A DNA stretch of 64,000 bases from Spinellus fusiger (Eukaryota > Mucoromycota > Mucoromycetes > Mucorales > Phycomycetaceae), in contig JALLLS010000065.1 of NCBI GenBank assembly GCA_025094145.1, positions 1 to 64,000 of the forward strand, given 5' to 3'. Shown here piece after piece: positions 11,673 through 22,556 of this stretch. The translations under genes were made by a program, and so were the position numbers. How positions within the stretch are numbered: position 1 is the first letter of the stretch; the number at the start of each line of letters is the position of its first letter. The notes beneath the pieces were generated by a model, which searched no databases, had not been told where the DNA came from, and worked only from the letters and a program-made list of their open reading frames with translations.

Positions 11673-12720
11673 ATGTCAAAACCACAACCTATTGCTGTTG
11701 AGACACCTACACATAATGAGCAGGACTATGAACAAAGTCATGTTCATGAAGTGTATGAAGTGATTGCCACTCACTTTAGTGATACACGCTATAAAGTATA
11801 TCTGTCAATAGGAATCTTGTTGAGGGTGTTTGACAGCTCACATACGCTTGCTCTTTATTATTAGCCTTGGCCTGTGGTAGAGACCTTTCTAAATGATCTG
11901 CCCAAAGGAAGTGTGGGTGCAGATGTTGGCTGTGGCAATGGTAAATACTTAAAAGTCAATCCAAGTCTAGTGGTGCTTGGTTCAGACAGGTAGGAATTGA
12001 GTTGCAGAAAGTCATTGCACTAAGCATCGATATTCTATCTACAACAGAAGCAGCAATTTGATCCGTATCGTGAATGAAAGAGGATTGGAGGGAATGGTGG
12101 CAGATAGCCTAAGATTGCCTTACCGTGCAAAGACATTTGTATGTAGTAAAACATAACCATGGATGTCATAACTCTCCAACTCATGATGTTCATCTAAAGG
12201 ACTTTGTCATTTCTATTGCTGTGATTCATCATTTCTCAACACCAGAACGACGCCTCCTTGCTATTGAGGTGAATGCACTGTCTTGTTATTTATTCTCTGC
12301 CACCAAGAATACGAGTATTTACACACTAATTTGCATAGGAATTGTTGCGTATTCTTCGTCCAGGAGGCCGTTTGTTGGTCTTTGTGTGGGCATTAGAACA
12401 AACAAAATTCAGCAAGCGTAAGTTTGAAGCTGATAAGCAAGATGTGTTTGTGCCTTGGACACTTTCAAAGAAGCCTTCACAGGAAGAAGAGACATCTCAG
12501 CCATCAGAATCAGTGGTTTACAATAGGTAAACACATCAGAACTGGGTTGTAGGTAGATCCTTTGGAAGCTCATCCCTGCACATACTGCTCCTTTAGATAC
12601 TACCACTTGTTCAAGCAGGGAGAATTAGATGAGTTAGTGCAGAGAGTGCCTGGTGTGGATATTGAAGCTACAGGCTATGATCGTGATAATCATTATGTGA
12701 TTGCTGTAAAACAAGCATAG
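11673..12720 (+). CDS. TRM9: tRNA (uridine-34 carboxymethyl) methyltransferase Trm9
   Basis: Six exons (11673-11795, 11865-11989, 12048-12138, 12200-12268, 12339-12526, 12597-12720) give 239 residues with all junctions in frame. The N-terminus has 'YEVIATHFSDTRYK' followed across the first junction by 'PWPVVETFL', the Trm9/ALKBH8 methyltransferase signature. The SAM-binding motif I is 'GADVGCGNGKYL'. Further blocks are 'ISIAVIHHFSTPERRL', 'LLRILRPGGRLLVFVWALEQ', and the C-terminal 'YYHLFKQGELDELV' with 'RDNHYVIAVK'. Trm9, with Trm112, completes mcm5U/mcm5s2U at the wobble position of several tRNAs. Introns are 49-74 nt. Confidence 0.95.
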
Positions 12721-12747
12721 AATAAACACACCCCTTATCCACATGGA

Positions 12748-12831
12748 ATAAACGCACGCACGCACGCACGCATACACACATACACACATACACACACACA
12801 AACACACATGTATATATATATATATATATAT
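12748..12831. repeat. Microsatellite cluster (CGCA, CACA, TATA)
   Basis: A run of GCAC/ACAC-type units followed by a perfect TA run near 12812-12831, lying between the convergent 3' ends of TRM9 and the V-ATPase gene. It generates spurious low-complexity reading frames on both strands. Confidence 0.95.
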
Positions 12832-12927
12832 CAGATGGGTGAAATACATGTCATCATAAAAAAAAACAAAAGTATCCTCCTATCTATCCGAGACACGCAC
12901 ACAACAAGCCCCACTCATCTTCTTTGC

Positions 12928-14005
12928 TTAGTTAAAGAAGCGTCTGCTGGGAGAATGACCAAACAATGTAGCACGGATCTGAGGCAGCATCTATAGTATA
13001 GATCCATGGTATGATGATGAGCATATTTTCTTCCTCTTCTATTGACCCTTGAGAAATCCAACTTACATCCTCGCTTGCAGTAGCCAAACGGGCCTCAAGA
13101 GTGTTATCCACAGTAATTCTGCTCTGAAGACCCGTCAAAATAACACCACCAGCACTATATCATTGGAGTGTGAGTCTTTCCTCTTATCTCTCTTGACACT
13201 CTTCCCCCTTGTGGTATGTACCTTGATTCTGGTAAGTATTCCTCACTCACAACAATCACAACAGACTGCTTAACACCCTCCTCGTACTTTTGGGTTACTG
13301 CCTCAATAGCAAAGCGCACATTATCAGCATCCACTTCACGACACTTCACAGTGACTTGGGGCTCCATCAGAGCAAAAGCACCCTGGAGAAGCAGACTCTC
13401 CAACAGTGCAGCATACTTTTCTTCGTCGTTCTGGACCTGGTTGACCTGCTCTCTGGACTCCTCCAAGAGATGTTCGAGAATAGTCTGACGCTCCTGCAGG
13501 GTTCTTAGACGGGCTTTGTTGATAGAGTTGGACTGTGCACTATGACCCACCGACAGATTTACATTTGTCCCTTGGAGTCCACTGTCTGTGGTGATAGGGC
13601 ACTTACATTCTCTTTTGTACTTCTGCCTGCTTCATCTTACGCTCAAAGATGGCCTCAATATTAAGAGACTCTTGACGCACAATCTTGGCCTGTTCAAGGG
13701 TGAGTCATCTACCCCTCTTCTTCTCTTTATTGCTTACCTTTTCAATATTGAACTCTTCGTCTGCCTACCATGGCACACACACACACACGTTAATATCCAT
13801 TCTTTACCTATCCCCCTCTCAGTCACAGTGTAGTTACTCACCTTGACTCTAATTTCTCTTGCTTTCTCAATGGCTTCTTGCTTAATAAAGGCCACCTTGA
13901 GTTCAACGCATACATAATCAGTAACAGCCTCCTGTCTATTTCCACTACCATCTTTTTCATCTCATCAAGGACTTCAAAGTCATTCAAGGGTCTAACAGTT
14001 GTCAT
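12928..14005 (-). CDS. VMA4: V-type proton ATPase subunit E
   Basis: Seven exons (13949-14005, 13842-13895, 13738-13764, 13607-13689, 13222-13539, 13067-13154, 12928-12990) give 229 residues against about 233 in yeast Vma4. The N-terminus 'RPLNDFEVLDEMKKM' leads into the long peripheral-stalk helix ('VAFIKQEAIEKAREIRVKAD', 'KAKIVRQESLNIEAIFERKM'). The globular C-terminal half has 'LMEPQVTVKCREVDADNV' and 'GGVILTGLQSRITVDNTLEA', ending 'LPQIRATLFG...RRFFN'. Subunit E pairs with G in the peripheral stalks of V1. The third exon is only 27 nt. It shares a 317-bp divergent promoter with the phosphomannose isomerase gene. Confidence 0.95.
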
Positions 14006-14322
14006 GGTGAAACTACAAGGAATTCTTATGAGTCAACAGTCTTGGCGTGACAGGTAGTGTAGGGCTTACAGGTAGCAAAAGAAGAAGAAAGATAAAAAGA
14101 GGCAATACCGAGAAAAAAAAAAGGGAGGTGTGGGTTTCAAATGACACCCACTGGAGGGAACCCACTAAATGCACTCAAGTGACGTCTAAACTCATTTCTA
14201 CTTCCGCACTTGACACCTGTTCCTCTTCACTGTAGAAGTGAGTCTTCTCCTTCATTCAAACTCAGAACCATACGTCTTATCGTCTTTTTCTTTTCCTGTT
14301 CTTACTCCTCGTTTCTCTGCCT
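14006..14322. promoter_or_regulatory. Divergent promoter between VMA4 and PMI
   Basis: 317 bases separate the two start codons, so both promoters must lie here or overlap. A CRE-like GTGACGTC occurs near 14178 and a pyrimidine-rich stretch precedes the PMI start. No TATA box was identified with confidence. Confidence 0.5.
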
Positions 14323-15912
14323 ATGACTTCTTTGCCAACCCTCTCCATCTACCGCCTCCAGTGCCAGACACAATCCTATGACTGGGGCAAGTTGGGAGAT
14401 GTGTCCAAGGTAGCCAACTACGCGCGTCAGTCGGGGGCTTTGATTGATCCTACCCGCCCTTATGCTGAGCTGTGGATGGGCACCCACCCCAACGCGCCTT
14501 CCCATGTCCTGGATGACACCACCACACCTCTCCGACAGCTTATACAGGAACAGCCAGACCTCAGCACACAAGCAGTATATGACCAGTACGAGGGAGACCT
14601 TCCGTTTCTATTCAAGATTCTTTCTATTCGCAAGGCCCTGTCTATTCAGGCCCATCCTGATAAGACACTCGGCGCACAGCTGTTCAGGGACTCACCAGAG
14701 AACTACAAGGTAATTTTGTCTTTTTTGTATTATGTCTTGTCCTATCCATCTACCCACCAGTCTATCTCATTCATAAGGAGAATAGGATCCAAACCATAAG
14801 GTGGGTTACAATAACACTAACACGAAAGATGAGAAAGATGAAAAAAAAAAGATAAATCCGCCCTACTGATCCAACCGACACATGGACACTGCTCTTCCTC
14901 TTTTTTTTTCTTTTCTATCTCTCTCTCTTTAATTTCTAGCCTGAAATGGCCATTGCCCTGACGCCCTTTGAAGCCCTGTGTGGATTCCGCCCTTTGCATG
15001 AAATTAGTCAACACTTGGCCCTTTATCCTGAACTCGCCGCCATTGTAGGTCCTTCCATCACACAGCACTTTATTGCCACAGTCACAGGCCAAAACAGTCC
15101 CCAGGACAACAAGGCAGCTCTCAAAGATCTGTTCTCTGCCTTAATGCACAGTCCCCAGGACCAATGCACTCACTGGATAGCAGTCATGGTCACACGTCTC
15201 CAGTGCACAGAGAACAGAGATGCATTGGCGGATTTGATATTGCGCTTGGACCAGCAGTACCCAGGAGGAGATGTGGGTGTGCTGGCGGTTCTTCTGTTGA
15301 ATGCCATTGATTTGCAGCCTGGAGAAGCCATCTTCCTGGGTGCAAATGAACCTCATGCCTATCTATCAGGAGGTAATCCCAAGTCAGAAAGTCAGAAAAA
15401 GAGAAAGGTCGATGATGGGCACTAACGGATGTCCTGTGTGTGTCGAGTGTGTAGATTGTATTGAGTGCATGGCCACCAGTGATAATGTCGTACGCTCTGG
15501 ACTCACTCCCAAGTTCAAGGATGTCGAGGTCCTTGTCTCTATGCTGACCTATCGCTATGGTTCTGCCGACACACAAAAGATGACACCTGTGCCCTATGCT
15601 CGCCATTCTCTCTTGTATGATCCACCCATTGAGGAGTTCTCGGTGCTGTGCTCATCCCAGACAGTAGGACAGAGAGAAGAACATGAAGCCATTCCTGGTC
15701 CTAGTCTTCTTATCGTCACCCAGGGTAGTGGTATACTCTCTTCCTCCTCCTCTTCCTCTTCTTCTTCCTCCTCTTCTTCTATTGAAACTCCGTATGCATT
15801 GGAGGAAGGGTATGTCTACTTCATTGGTGCAAATACACCCATAGAAGCTGTAGCAAAAGAGCAAGGATTGGAGTTCTATCGAGCTTATTCTCTTGCTAGT
15901 CCACCTCATTAG
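14323..15912 (+). CDS. PMI40: Mannose-6-phosphate isomerase, type I
   Basis: Four exons (14323-14709, 14786-14800, 14940-15372, 15455-15912) give 430 residues, normal for fungal PMI. Motifs in order: 'QSYDWGKLG', 'YAELWMGTHPNAPS', 'LPFLFKILSIRKALSIQAHP' with 'DKTLGAQL' (zinc ligand His), 'DPNHKPEMAIALTPFEALCG' and 'FLGANEPHAYLSGDCIECMA' (zinc ligands Glu and His), then 'SDNVVRSGLTPKFKDV'. The enzyme interconverts fructose-6-phosphate and mannose-6-phosphate, feeding GDP-mannose for glycosylation, GPI anchors and wall mannan. The 15-nt second exon encodes DPNHK, which is conserved in the family, so it must be spliced in. A run of about 14 serines interrupts the poorly conserved C-terminal beta domain. 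Confidence 0.96.
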
Positions 15913-16138
15913 AATATATAAAGAAAGAAAGAAAGACATGTCTATTTCATTTCGATCAAAGGATGATCATCCCATAAAAAGAAAATATAGATACAAAGGA
16001 AAATATAAATATAAAAGGAAATATAAATAAAAAAGGAAATAAAAAAGGAAATATAAATATAAATATAAAGTAGGTACCATAATAGCAGTCCTATTTTCTC
16101 CCTTTCTTCCTCTTCCTCTTCTTCTTTCTCTTGTACCT

Positions 16139-17569
16139 ATGCTGTCATTCCTTGAGCTTAGGAAAGTCCATCCACTGGTCAATTTCCTTCGTCTTGTATG
16201 GGTGGTGGCCTTGGTGGTGGGAGAACACCTTGTATTTCACAGGGCAGCCAATTACTGCAGTGCTGGGCTATCCTCCATGCTCCACTCTCCTCAGCACAAG
16301 GTACGCTGCTGCTCACCTGGCCACTGACAGACCCCAGGAACGGAATAGACACAGACGCTTCTGTTGATAGGAGACCCTCAACTCACAGACGCCTATTCCT
16401 ATAACCACACAGAACCCCTTCAATCTGTGGTGGAGTTCTATTCAGACCGCTATCTACGACACAACTACCGTCTTCTACTCACTCGGATTGTCCCTGAGAC
16501 TGTATTCTTTATGGGAGATTTGATGGACAGTGGCAGAACATGGAGAGACCAAGGGTAAGTTTGCTCTACTGTGACTATGCTCTACTGTGACTATGCTCTT
16601 CTTCCTCTACTCATCCAAACAACAACAACAAACAACACTATAAAACATATATACTCACTGTCTGCAAGGTGGCTATTCCAAGTCAATCGATTCTTCACTC
16701 TGTTTGACATTGATCCATCGACTGCCCACACCACAACTCCTCCTTACTCCAAAGTCCAGTTCATGGCAGGCAACCACGATCTTGGCTTTGGCAATGGCGT
16801 GCTTCCCTTTCTCCAAGAACGCTTTGAGAGTGTATTTGGTCCTAGCTCCTATACGCTCAACACCACCACACCTTACTCCATTGTAGTCATAGACACAGTC
16901 TCCCTCAGTGCGACGCTTCCTGAGCTGCGTCAAAGGGCCCTGGAGGTCCTTCTGGGTCCACTGCCACCCCCGCCTCGCATCCTTATGACCCATGTTCCTC
17001 TGTACAGATCCCCAGATGCCGAGTGTGGTCCTCATCGACAGAGCCACAGCAGAACCCTCCGAGACGGCGCTGGCTTCCAGTACCAGAACCTTGTTTCGCC
17101 TGATCTCTCTCAACAGATCCTGGAGCATGTGCAGCCTGTGCTGGTGTTCTCGGGAGATGACCATGACTACTGCAGAGTCACCCATGCCCTGTCCAATGGG
17201 AAGGAGGCTGTGGAGATGACAGTGCCTACGCTGAGCATGGCCCAGGGTGTGCGTGGCCCAGGGGTGGTGGTGGTGCGTCTCTCCAGTGACACTGCAGGGA
17301 CACCGCGTGCTGATGTTCAGCTGTGTTGGCTGCCAGACCAGATCAGTGTGTTTATTGGTTATGGGTGGCTTGCTGCTCTCTCTTTGGTGGCGCTGGCTGT
17401 GTTGCATGGGTACCAATGGATCTGGCAACGACAGCGCACTCACCACACTACCTATGGTGTGAGTACAGGTCGTGGCTGTGGTGTGTTGCTAGGGGGGCAG
17501 TGGCTGTGGCATGTGTATTCTGTGGCATGGGTGGCGCTGGGAGTGTATGGCTTGTGTCTTTATATTTAA
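16139..17569 (+). CDS. Cdc1/Ted1-family metallophosphoesterase
   Basis: Three exons (16139-16300, 16349-16554, 16669-17569) give 422 residues. An N-terminal membrane segment ('LVWVVALVVGEHLVF') precedes a calcineurin-like phosphoesterase core with the metal motifs 'LLLIGDPQLTDAY', 'FFMGDLMDSGRTW', 'MAGNHDLGFG', 'ILMTHVPLYR' and 'VFSGDDHDYC'. Two or three hydrophobic spans close the protein. The family (yeast Cdc1, Ted1; animal PGAP5) removes ethanolamine-phosphate from GPI mannose residues in the ER, using manganese. The first intron removes a stop and restores the frame before LLLIGDPQL. I cannot decide between Cdc1 and Ted1. It lies 226 bp downstream of PMI on the same strand. Confidence 0.9.
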
Positions 17570-17752
17570 CAGTCTTCTCATTTCTACCTTTTTTTTCTTT
17601 TTTTTTTATAAATATATACTTTTATATATACTTTTATGGAGAATAACGAGAGACAAATGCTATGTTTATTTGATTCATGCAGTGCTTTACAAATAGAGAG
17701 GGTAGTGTGTAGTTGCTTTCTTTCTTATTTTATTTTATCTGTCCATTAGCTA

Positions 17753-18663
17753 TCAAGAATGTTTATAGGTGGTGGGAGGGATGCCCGTAGGAAGATCAGA
17801 CATGGACTGACTATGAAGAGAATAGGCAGGTGCAGGTGCAGGTGCAGGTGCAGGTGAAGACGGAGAGGAGGAGGATGGGTGGGTAGGTGTTAGTGAGAGG
17901 GTGGTAGAAATCAGCCCAACACTTCTTCGGCTACTGCTACTTGTAGGACTTGTAGGACTACCATTACCGCTGCTGTTGCTGTTGCTGTTGCTGTTACTAC
18001 TACCACCATTACTGTTACTGTTACTACTACTGCTGCTGCTGCTGCTGCTACTTGTGGGACTTGTATGAGCTGTAGGACTGCTACTGTTGCTGATGCCACC
18101 TTCCCCAGGCATGGCTGCTATTCGATACTTTTGACGTGTTCCTCGGCCCATGGGATATTCATTCTGTGCTGCATACACCTGCATTTCGCGTGCATACCGC
18201 ATCTTGTCTGCCTGTGCCTTGATCTTCCACGGCCCTTGTTCTTCATGTGTCATTGTATTCCATCGATCGGCACACAATCTGCTGATCTGTCCTACTGTCG
18301 ATCCTGGGTAGACCTTCATTGTATCAGGACGCACCTGTGTCAGATACCACATGTAGGCTGACAGGGGGTGTTTAGGGGTGGCTGAGTTCTTATCTCTTTT
18401 TTGTCGCTTGCGTGTCATCTTCTCTGCTGTTGTAGGCTGAGAAGGGTCTGGGAGCAGGTACAGGGTGGAGTCCACATAGACTGTCTTTGGCTTTGGTTTG
18501 GGGCGAGGATAATGTCCAGCCTTGACCAACTCAGCCTTGGAGCGTCGAATGTACATGGCGTTGGGGTGGAGTGCACGCTGTGTCTCCTTTAGCTTGTCTG
18601 CTTCTGCCATGTAGGCTGCCTTGTCTGCCTTGTCCATACATACATACACACATACATACATAC

Positions 18664-18697
<34 letters not shown>

Positions 18698-19211
18698 ACA
18701 GGGGCACATTACTATATGCACACAGGCAAAGGGAGGGCTTACCTGACCCAGTAGCTTCCAGCGGGATCCAATTTCCTTGCTTATTTCCGCCACCTTCATT
18801 CTTGGGTTCTCGTCCTTGAGTACCTTTCTCATCTCTCTGTTGAAGAGAAGAAACGCATTGGGTGGGCGGGTGACTCTGGTGGGCTCGGGCGGGTGTGGTT
18901 TTTTTGTCTTTTTAGTGACGTCGACAGTGGGTTGGTGTAGCTGGGGAGGTGGGAGAGGAAGAAGAGCAAAGGACGGGTAGGGTGTGTGGAGAGACTGAAA
19001 GGCACTGCTGTCATGGAGTGTTGAGTGGAGACCGTTTGTATGCAGGGTGGACTGTGAAAAGTCCGCGTACGTGACAAAGTGGAGACTATCAGAGAGGCTA
19101 TCTTGGAAGAAATGAGAAGGAGGTTTTGTTTGTCTGCATGACAGACAAGGCGTCACAACAGTGGCCACAGGCAACAGTGACTGTTCACTCCACACCACTC
19201 CACTCACTCAT
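17753..19211 (-). CDS. Double HMG-box protein
   Basis: A frame running from near 19133 to 17753 is interrupted only by a GT-AG intron (18629-18742) that cuts the first HMG box. The first box reads 'RPPNAFLLFNREMRKVLKDE' to 'EISKEIGSRWKLLGQ', then 'ADKAAYMAEADKLKE' in the second exon, MATA_HMG-like. The second reads 'KHPLSAYMWYLTQVRPDTMK' to 'GQISRLCADRWNTMTHEEQG'. The tail is Ser/Asn/Pro-rich and low complexity. This frame has no ATG before the first HMG box. One consistent start is ATG 19211, with 8 coding nt (19204-19211), an intron, and exon 18743-19133, giving about 424 residues. Despite the MATA-like box, the neighbours are not those of the Mucoromycota sex locus (transporter and helicase), so a mating role is not implied. 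Confidence 0.8.
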
Positions 19212-19505
19212 AAAGTGTATAGTATTATTGTTATTATTATTATTATTATTGGTGATAATGATAATGATAATGGTTGGCGTCACTACTAGCTCAGCTGTCT
19301 CCACAGGGAACTGTTTGGAAAGAGAGAAGAAAGAAGAGGAGAAGGAGCAGAAAACAATAAGAGACGTACGTGGGAGGGTGTGGAAATAGAAAAAAAAAAA
19401 AAAAAAAGAGAAAGAGAGAGAGACTCAGCCCTTGTTCTTTTGTTTCTGTTGCTCTTTCATCTCCGCCTTATTGCGTCATGATGTTGGTTTGTTCCTTTGT
19501 TCTCC

Positions 19506-20339
19506 ATGCGTCTTCCTAATGAACTGCTTATTCATATTCTCCGTCATGTTCTTCCTGAGGACCGTATTCCTTTTCTGTTTGTAAGCCACTTCACCCACTG
19601 GCTTGTGTGTCAGGATGTCTACCGCCGGGTGGTCTTTCCGGACACCTGTTCCACCCAGGACATTCTTGCCTTTTGCCAAAAGTACGGCCCGTCCCTCACC
19701 ACTCTATGTCTGCCCGTCACGCACTACTCCAATGCCTTTCTCCAGCTGCTGTTTCAACTGTGTCCTCACATGCACTATCTGCAGTCACGCATGACCCTCA
19801 GACAGCTCTACCAGGTCACTGCTCTCTCTCCAGTCCACCCCACGGCCTGCTTTATGCTCACCCACGTGCCCAGTGCACCTAGAGAGAGTGGACAAGTGCA
19901 GTCCGGGTTCAGCAGTCTTCCCCTGCCGTGCTGCTCTTCCTATTTTGTATTTCCTTCTTCCGAGACCAGCCTCACCCACATTGCTCACTATTATCACCAT
20001 CCAGGGGCCCTTCAGAATGCCATTCTACCTACCTTTGGCATGGATGTGGTGTGTTTTACTCTCAACACCTATGACGTACTGACTGTGCAGGTGGCAAGGC
20101 TGATTGTCACGCAATGTCCTAAGCTCAGGTATCTTGTAGCTCCCGTTGTCAAGGCAGAGGGGCTGTGGGTGCTTCTGCGGTGGTGTCATTCTCTGGCAGC
20201 AGTGGTGGTGGGTGGGGAGGAGTGGACAACCCACGACAACGAGGCAGCTGTCAAGAGTATCCAGCATCACAGGCGAGTGTGGTGTCTTCACCAGCAGTCA
20301 CAGGAGGTGTGGCATGTAGGGATTCTTCCAAAGCAATAG
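19506..20339 (+). CDS. F-box-like protein
   Basis: Single-exon frame of 277 residues from ATG 19506; the longer open frame begins at a TTG, so the internal ATG was chosen. The N-terminus 'MRLPNELLIHILRHVLPEDR' followed by 'LFVSHFTHWLVCQDVYRRVV' fits an F-box. Leucine-rich stretches follow ('LTTLCLPVTHYSNAFLQLLF', 'LIVTQCPKLRYLVAP'). Such proteins usually link substrates to SCF ubiquitin ligases through Skp1. It lies head to head with the HMG-box gene (about 295 bp apart) and upstream of a second F-box/LRR gene on the same strand. The substrate is unknown. Confidence 0.65.
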   Translation: MRLPNELLIHILRHVLPEDRIPFLFVSHFTHWLVCQDVYRRVVFPDTCSTQDILAFCQKYGPSLTTLCLPVTHYSNAFLQLLFQLCPHMHYLQSRMTLRQLYQVTALSPVHPTACFMLTHVPSAPRESGQVQSGFSSLPLPCCSSYFVFPSSETSLTHIAHYYHHPGALQNAILPTFGMDVVCFTLNTYDVLTVQVARLIVTQCPKLRYLVAPVVKAEGLWVLLRWCHSLAAVVVGGEEWTTHDNEAAVKSIQHHRRVWCLHQQSQEVWHVGILPKQ

Positions 20340-20470
20340 CAGTAGAGACAGTAGAGACAGTAGAAACAGTAGAGACAGTAGAGACAGTAGAGACAGTAGA
20401 GACAGTAGAAACAGTAGAAACAGTAGAGTCATTAGAACAGTAGAGTCATTAGAACAGTAGAGTCATCGAG
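20338..20470. repeat. Minisatellite based on CAGTAGAGA
   Basis: About ten imperfect copies of a 9-bp unit (variants CAGTAGAAA) begin at the stop codon of the F-box gene, degrading into 'cattagaacagtagagt' units. A second short array of CCTGAT/CCTAAT hexamers follows near 20527-20577. The first array creates an artefactual 'VETVETVET' frame. Confidence 0.95.
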
Positions 20471-20766
20471 AGGGTAGAAGAATACATTGTAGAAGAAGGG
20501 GAGGGAGCATATGGAATCGGATCCAATCTTAATACCAATTCTAATACCAATCCTGATCCTGATCCTGATCCTAATGCCTTTTTTTTTTTTTCTTATTTTC
20601 TTCATGCATAAAGAGTGGCCTTGATGTAAGTCACACACATGAACAGAACCCTACAAGACAAACAGTAGAATAAAGGCCTATAATAAAACACCCTCCATCT
20701 CTCTACTCTTCTACTCTTCTACTCTTCCATCTCTCCATTCTTCCATTCTTCCATTGCACTTCTGTA

Positions 20767-22500
20767 ATGTCTCTCTTGTTCTTTACTGCATTTGTATGTC
20801 AGGCATGGATCCCACCTCTACGTCCTTCTCCAGTCAAACAGCTGCTGGATCAACAGCACTACACCGAGGCCTACCGTTTATTGACAGCCATGAACCATAC
20901 CCACTCCAGTACAGAGTGCTACTCCCGTGTCCAGTGTCTCGTGGCCCTTGAACAGTGGACATTGGCATGGACAGAATGTGAGGCCATGCTCCCTCGATTC
21001 AAAACAGGCCAATGGTGGACTCTGGCGTCTGATATTGCCATGGCCCTTCATCAGTATCCTCAGGCATTGGCGTGTCTGGAGGAGGCCCGTGAGTGGAGCA
21101 GGGAGTGTGTAGGAATGGACATGAGTGAGGAGGGCGAAGAGGCCCTGGACAGGCGGGAACAGAGAGTGTACCAAGGCATGCTTAGAAACAGACCAAGAAA
21201 GATCGACCCCTTCTCCCTGCCCTACGACGTCCTCTCCACCCTGCTCTCCCATCTTCCCCTCAAGAGTCTTGCCCGGTGCAGTCGAGTCTCCCGTCACTGG
21301 AGGGCAGCCCTACTCGACATCCCCTCTCTATGGCAAAAGCTGCAGTTCTCGTGTGATGAGGTCTCCTGTCGGGAAAAGACTCCATCTCGCACAAGTCCAA
21401 GGGTGTCTGCCCTCACCCTACAGGCCTATCTGGGACGACTGGACACAAGAACCCTCACCCACTTCTCTCTTTCTCATCAATTGAAGCACGGCGATGTCCT
21501 GCTAAGAGTCCTCGCTCCACATGTCCACTCGCTCCACAGCCTGGATCTCAATGAGGTGACATGCACACCCACCCTCCTCTTCTCTCTTCTCAACAGCGCC
21601 ACCCAGCTCCAAGTCCTGCGCTGGGGTGGTTTGTCTGTGAAGCTCAACGCCATTCTACAGCAAGTGACCCAATGCAGACACCTCAGATCACTCGATGTCC
21701 ATGACTGTTTTGCTGGAGAGGATGTCTTCCAAAGAGGACTGCCCTCGATGGCCACTCCTTCCCTGTCCTTGCCGCTCACCCTCCAGTCCCTCTCTCTCTC
21801 GGGTATCCATGGCTTGACGGCAGAACGACTCGCGGCGATTCTTCACCAATGTCCTCGGCTAGAACAGCTGGAACTGCAGCGATCCTTGGTCGATGTTAGT
21901 ATTCTCAACCTGCTGAACGACTGCTGCCCTTTGCTGACCCGTGTCATCTACCGCCGCCACCGCTACTTTGAGCCCCCCACCCACCAGCCCCTCCCCTCCG
22001 CCAGAAAGAGAACCACTCTAAAAACACTGGTCAAGACACGCGAACTGGCATTGACAGAGGCATGGGGACTGACGGACGCCCTCCTGCACTCTCTCCTCCA
22101 CCCACCCACCCTCCATCTCTTGTGCTTGGAGGGCAACCCACAGCTATCAGACACCGCCCTGGACTTTTCCTCCTTTCCTCTTCTCCACACCCTCAACCTG
22201 AGGAACTGCCACGGGATAACAGAGGCAGGCCTACTGCGTGTGCTCAAGGGGGCGCCTCGTCTCCGAGCCTTGGATCTGTCGGGTCTGTCGGCAGTAACTG
22301 AGGCTGTCCTGCGGCAACTGTGTGGACTGCCACTGGTGTCCCTCCACCTCTCCAACTGCAGCCAGGTGACAGACACAGGCATAGTCGCTGTTCTGGATGC
22401 ACTGCACCCACAGCTGCAGTGTCTTGTACTAGAGAATACGCCTTTAGCGGCTACTACCTTGAACTACAGCATGTGTAAAATAAAGCAAGGGTTTATTTAA
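20767..22500 (+). CDS. F-box/LRR protein with N-terminal TPR-like region
   Basis: One uninterrupted frame of 577 residues. Residues about 20-145 form helix pairs like TPRs ('LLDQQHYTEAYRLLTAMNH', 'QYPQALACLEEAREWSREC'). An F-box follows ('FSLPYDVLSTLLSHLPLKSL' then 'RCSRVSRHWRAALLDIPSLW'), then leucine-rich repeats of the F-box/LRR type ('LRALDLSGLSAVTEAVLRQL', 'LVSLHLSNCSQVTDTGIVAV'). The TPR, F-box, LRR order is that of yeast Dia2 and the fission yeast Pof family, so an SCF substrate receptor is likely. The hydrophobic start 'MSLLFFTAFVCQAWIPPL' may be an artefact if the true start is downstream or spliced. It ends 56 bases before RSC9 begins. Confidence 0.85.
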   Translation: MSLLFFTAFVCQAWIPPLRPSPVKQLLDQQHYTEAYRLLTAMNHTHSSTECYSRVQCLVALEQWTLAWTECEAMLPRFKTGQWWTLASDIAMALHQYPQALACLEEAREWSRECVGMDMSEEGEEALDRREQRVYQGMLRNRPRKIDPFSLPYDVLSTLLSHLPLKSLARCSRVSRHWRAALLDIPSLWQKLQFSCDEVSCREKTPSRTSPRVSALTLQAYLGRLDTRTLTHFSLSHQLKHGDVLLRVLAPHVHSLHSLDLNEVTCTPTLLFSLLNSATQLQVLRWGGLSVKLNAILQQVTQCRHLRSLDVHDCFAGEDVFQRGLPSMATPSLSLPLTLQSLSLSGIHGLTAERLAAILHQCPRLEQLELQRSLVDVSILNLLNDCCPLLTRVIYRRHRYFEPPTHQPLPSARKRTTLKTLVKTRELALTEAWGLTDALLHSLLHPPTLHLLCLEGNPQLSDTALDFSSFPLLHTLNLRNCHGITEAGLLRVLKGAPRLRALDLSGLSAVTEAVLRQLCGLPLVSLHLSNCSQVTDTGIVAVLDALHPQLQCLVLENTPLAATTLNYSMCKIKQGFI

Positions 22501-22502
22501 TA

Positions 22503-22510
22503 GTCACGTG
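22503..22510. promoter_or_regulatory. GTCACGTG E-box upstream of RSC9
   Basis: GTCACGTG lies 47 bases before the RSC9 start codon, within the 56-base gap after the preceding gene. It is a Cbf1/USF-type bHLH site by sequence. The same octamer in reverse orientation lies 44 bases before the GPI8 start (45946-45953). Confidence 0.45.
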
Positions 22511-22556
22511 TGTACTTTGAAGGGAGAGATCACGTCAAAGGCACTTTGTTTGTACC

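Noticed and set aside
16673..17446. 257-codon minus-strand frame
   Set aside because: Lies entirely opposite the conserved Cdc1/Ted1 phosphoesterase exon; its translation has no recognisable domain.
17753..19211. Mucoromycota sex locus
   Set aside because: Although one HMG box is MATA-like, the flanking genes are a Cdc1-type phosphoesterase and F-box genes, not the triose-phosphate transporter and RNA helicase that flank sexM/sexP.
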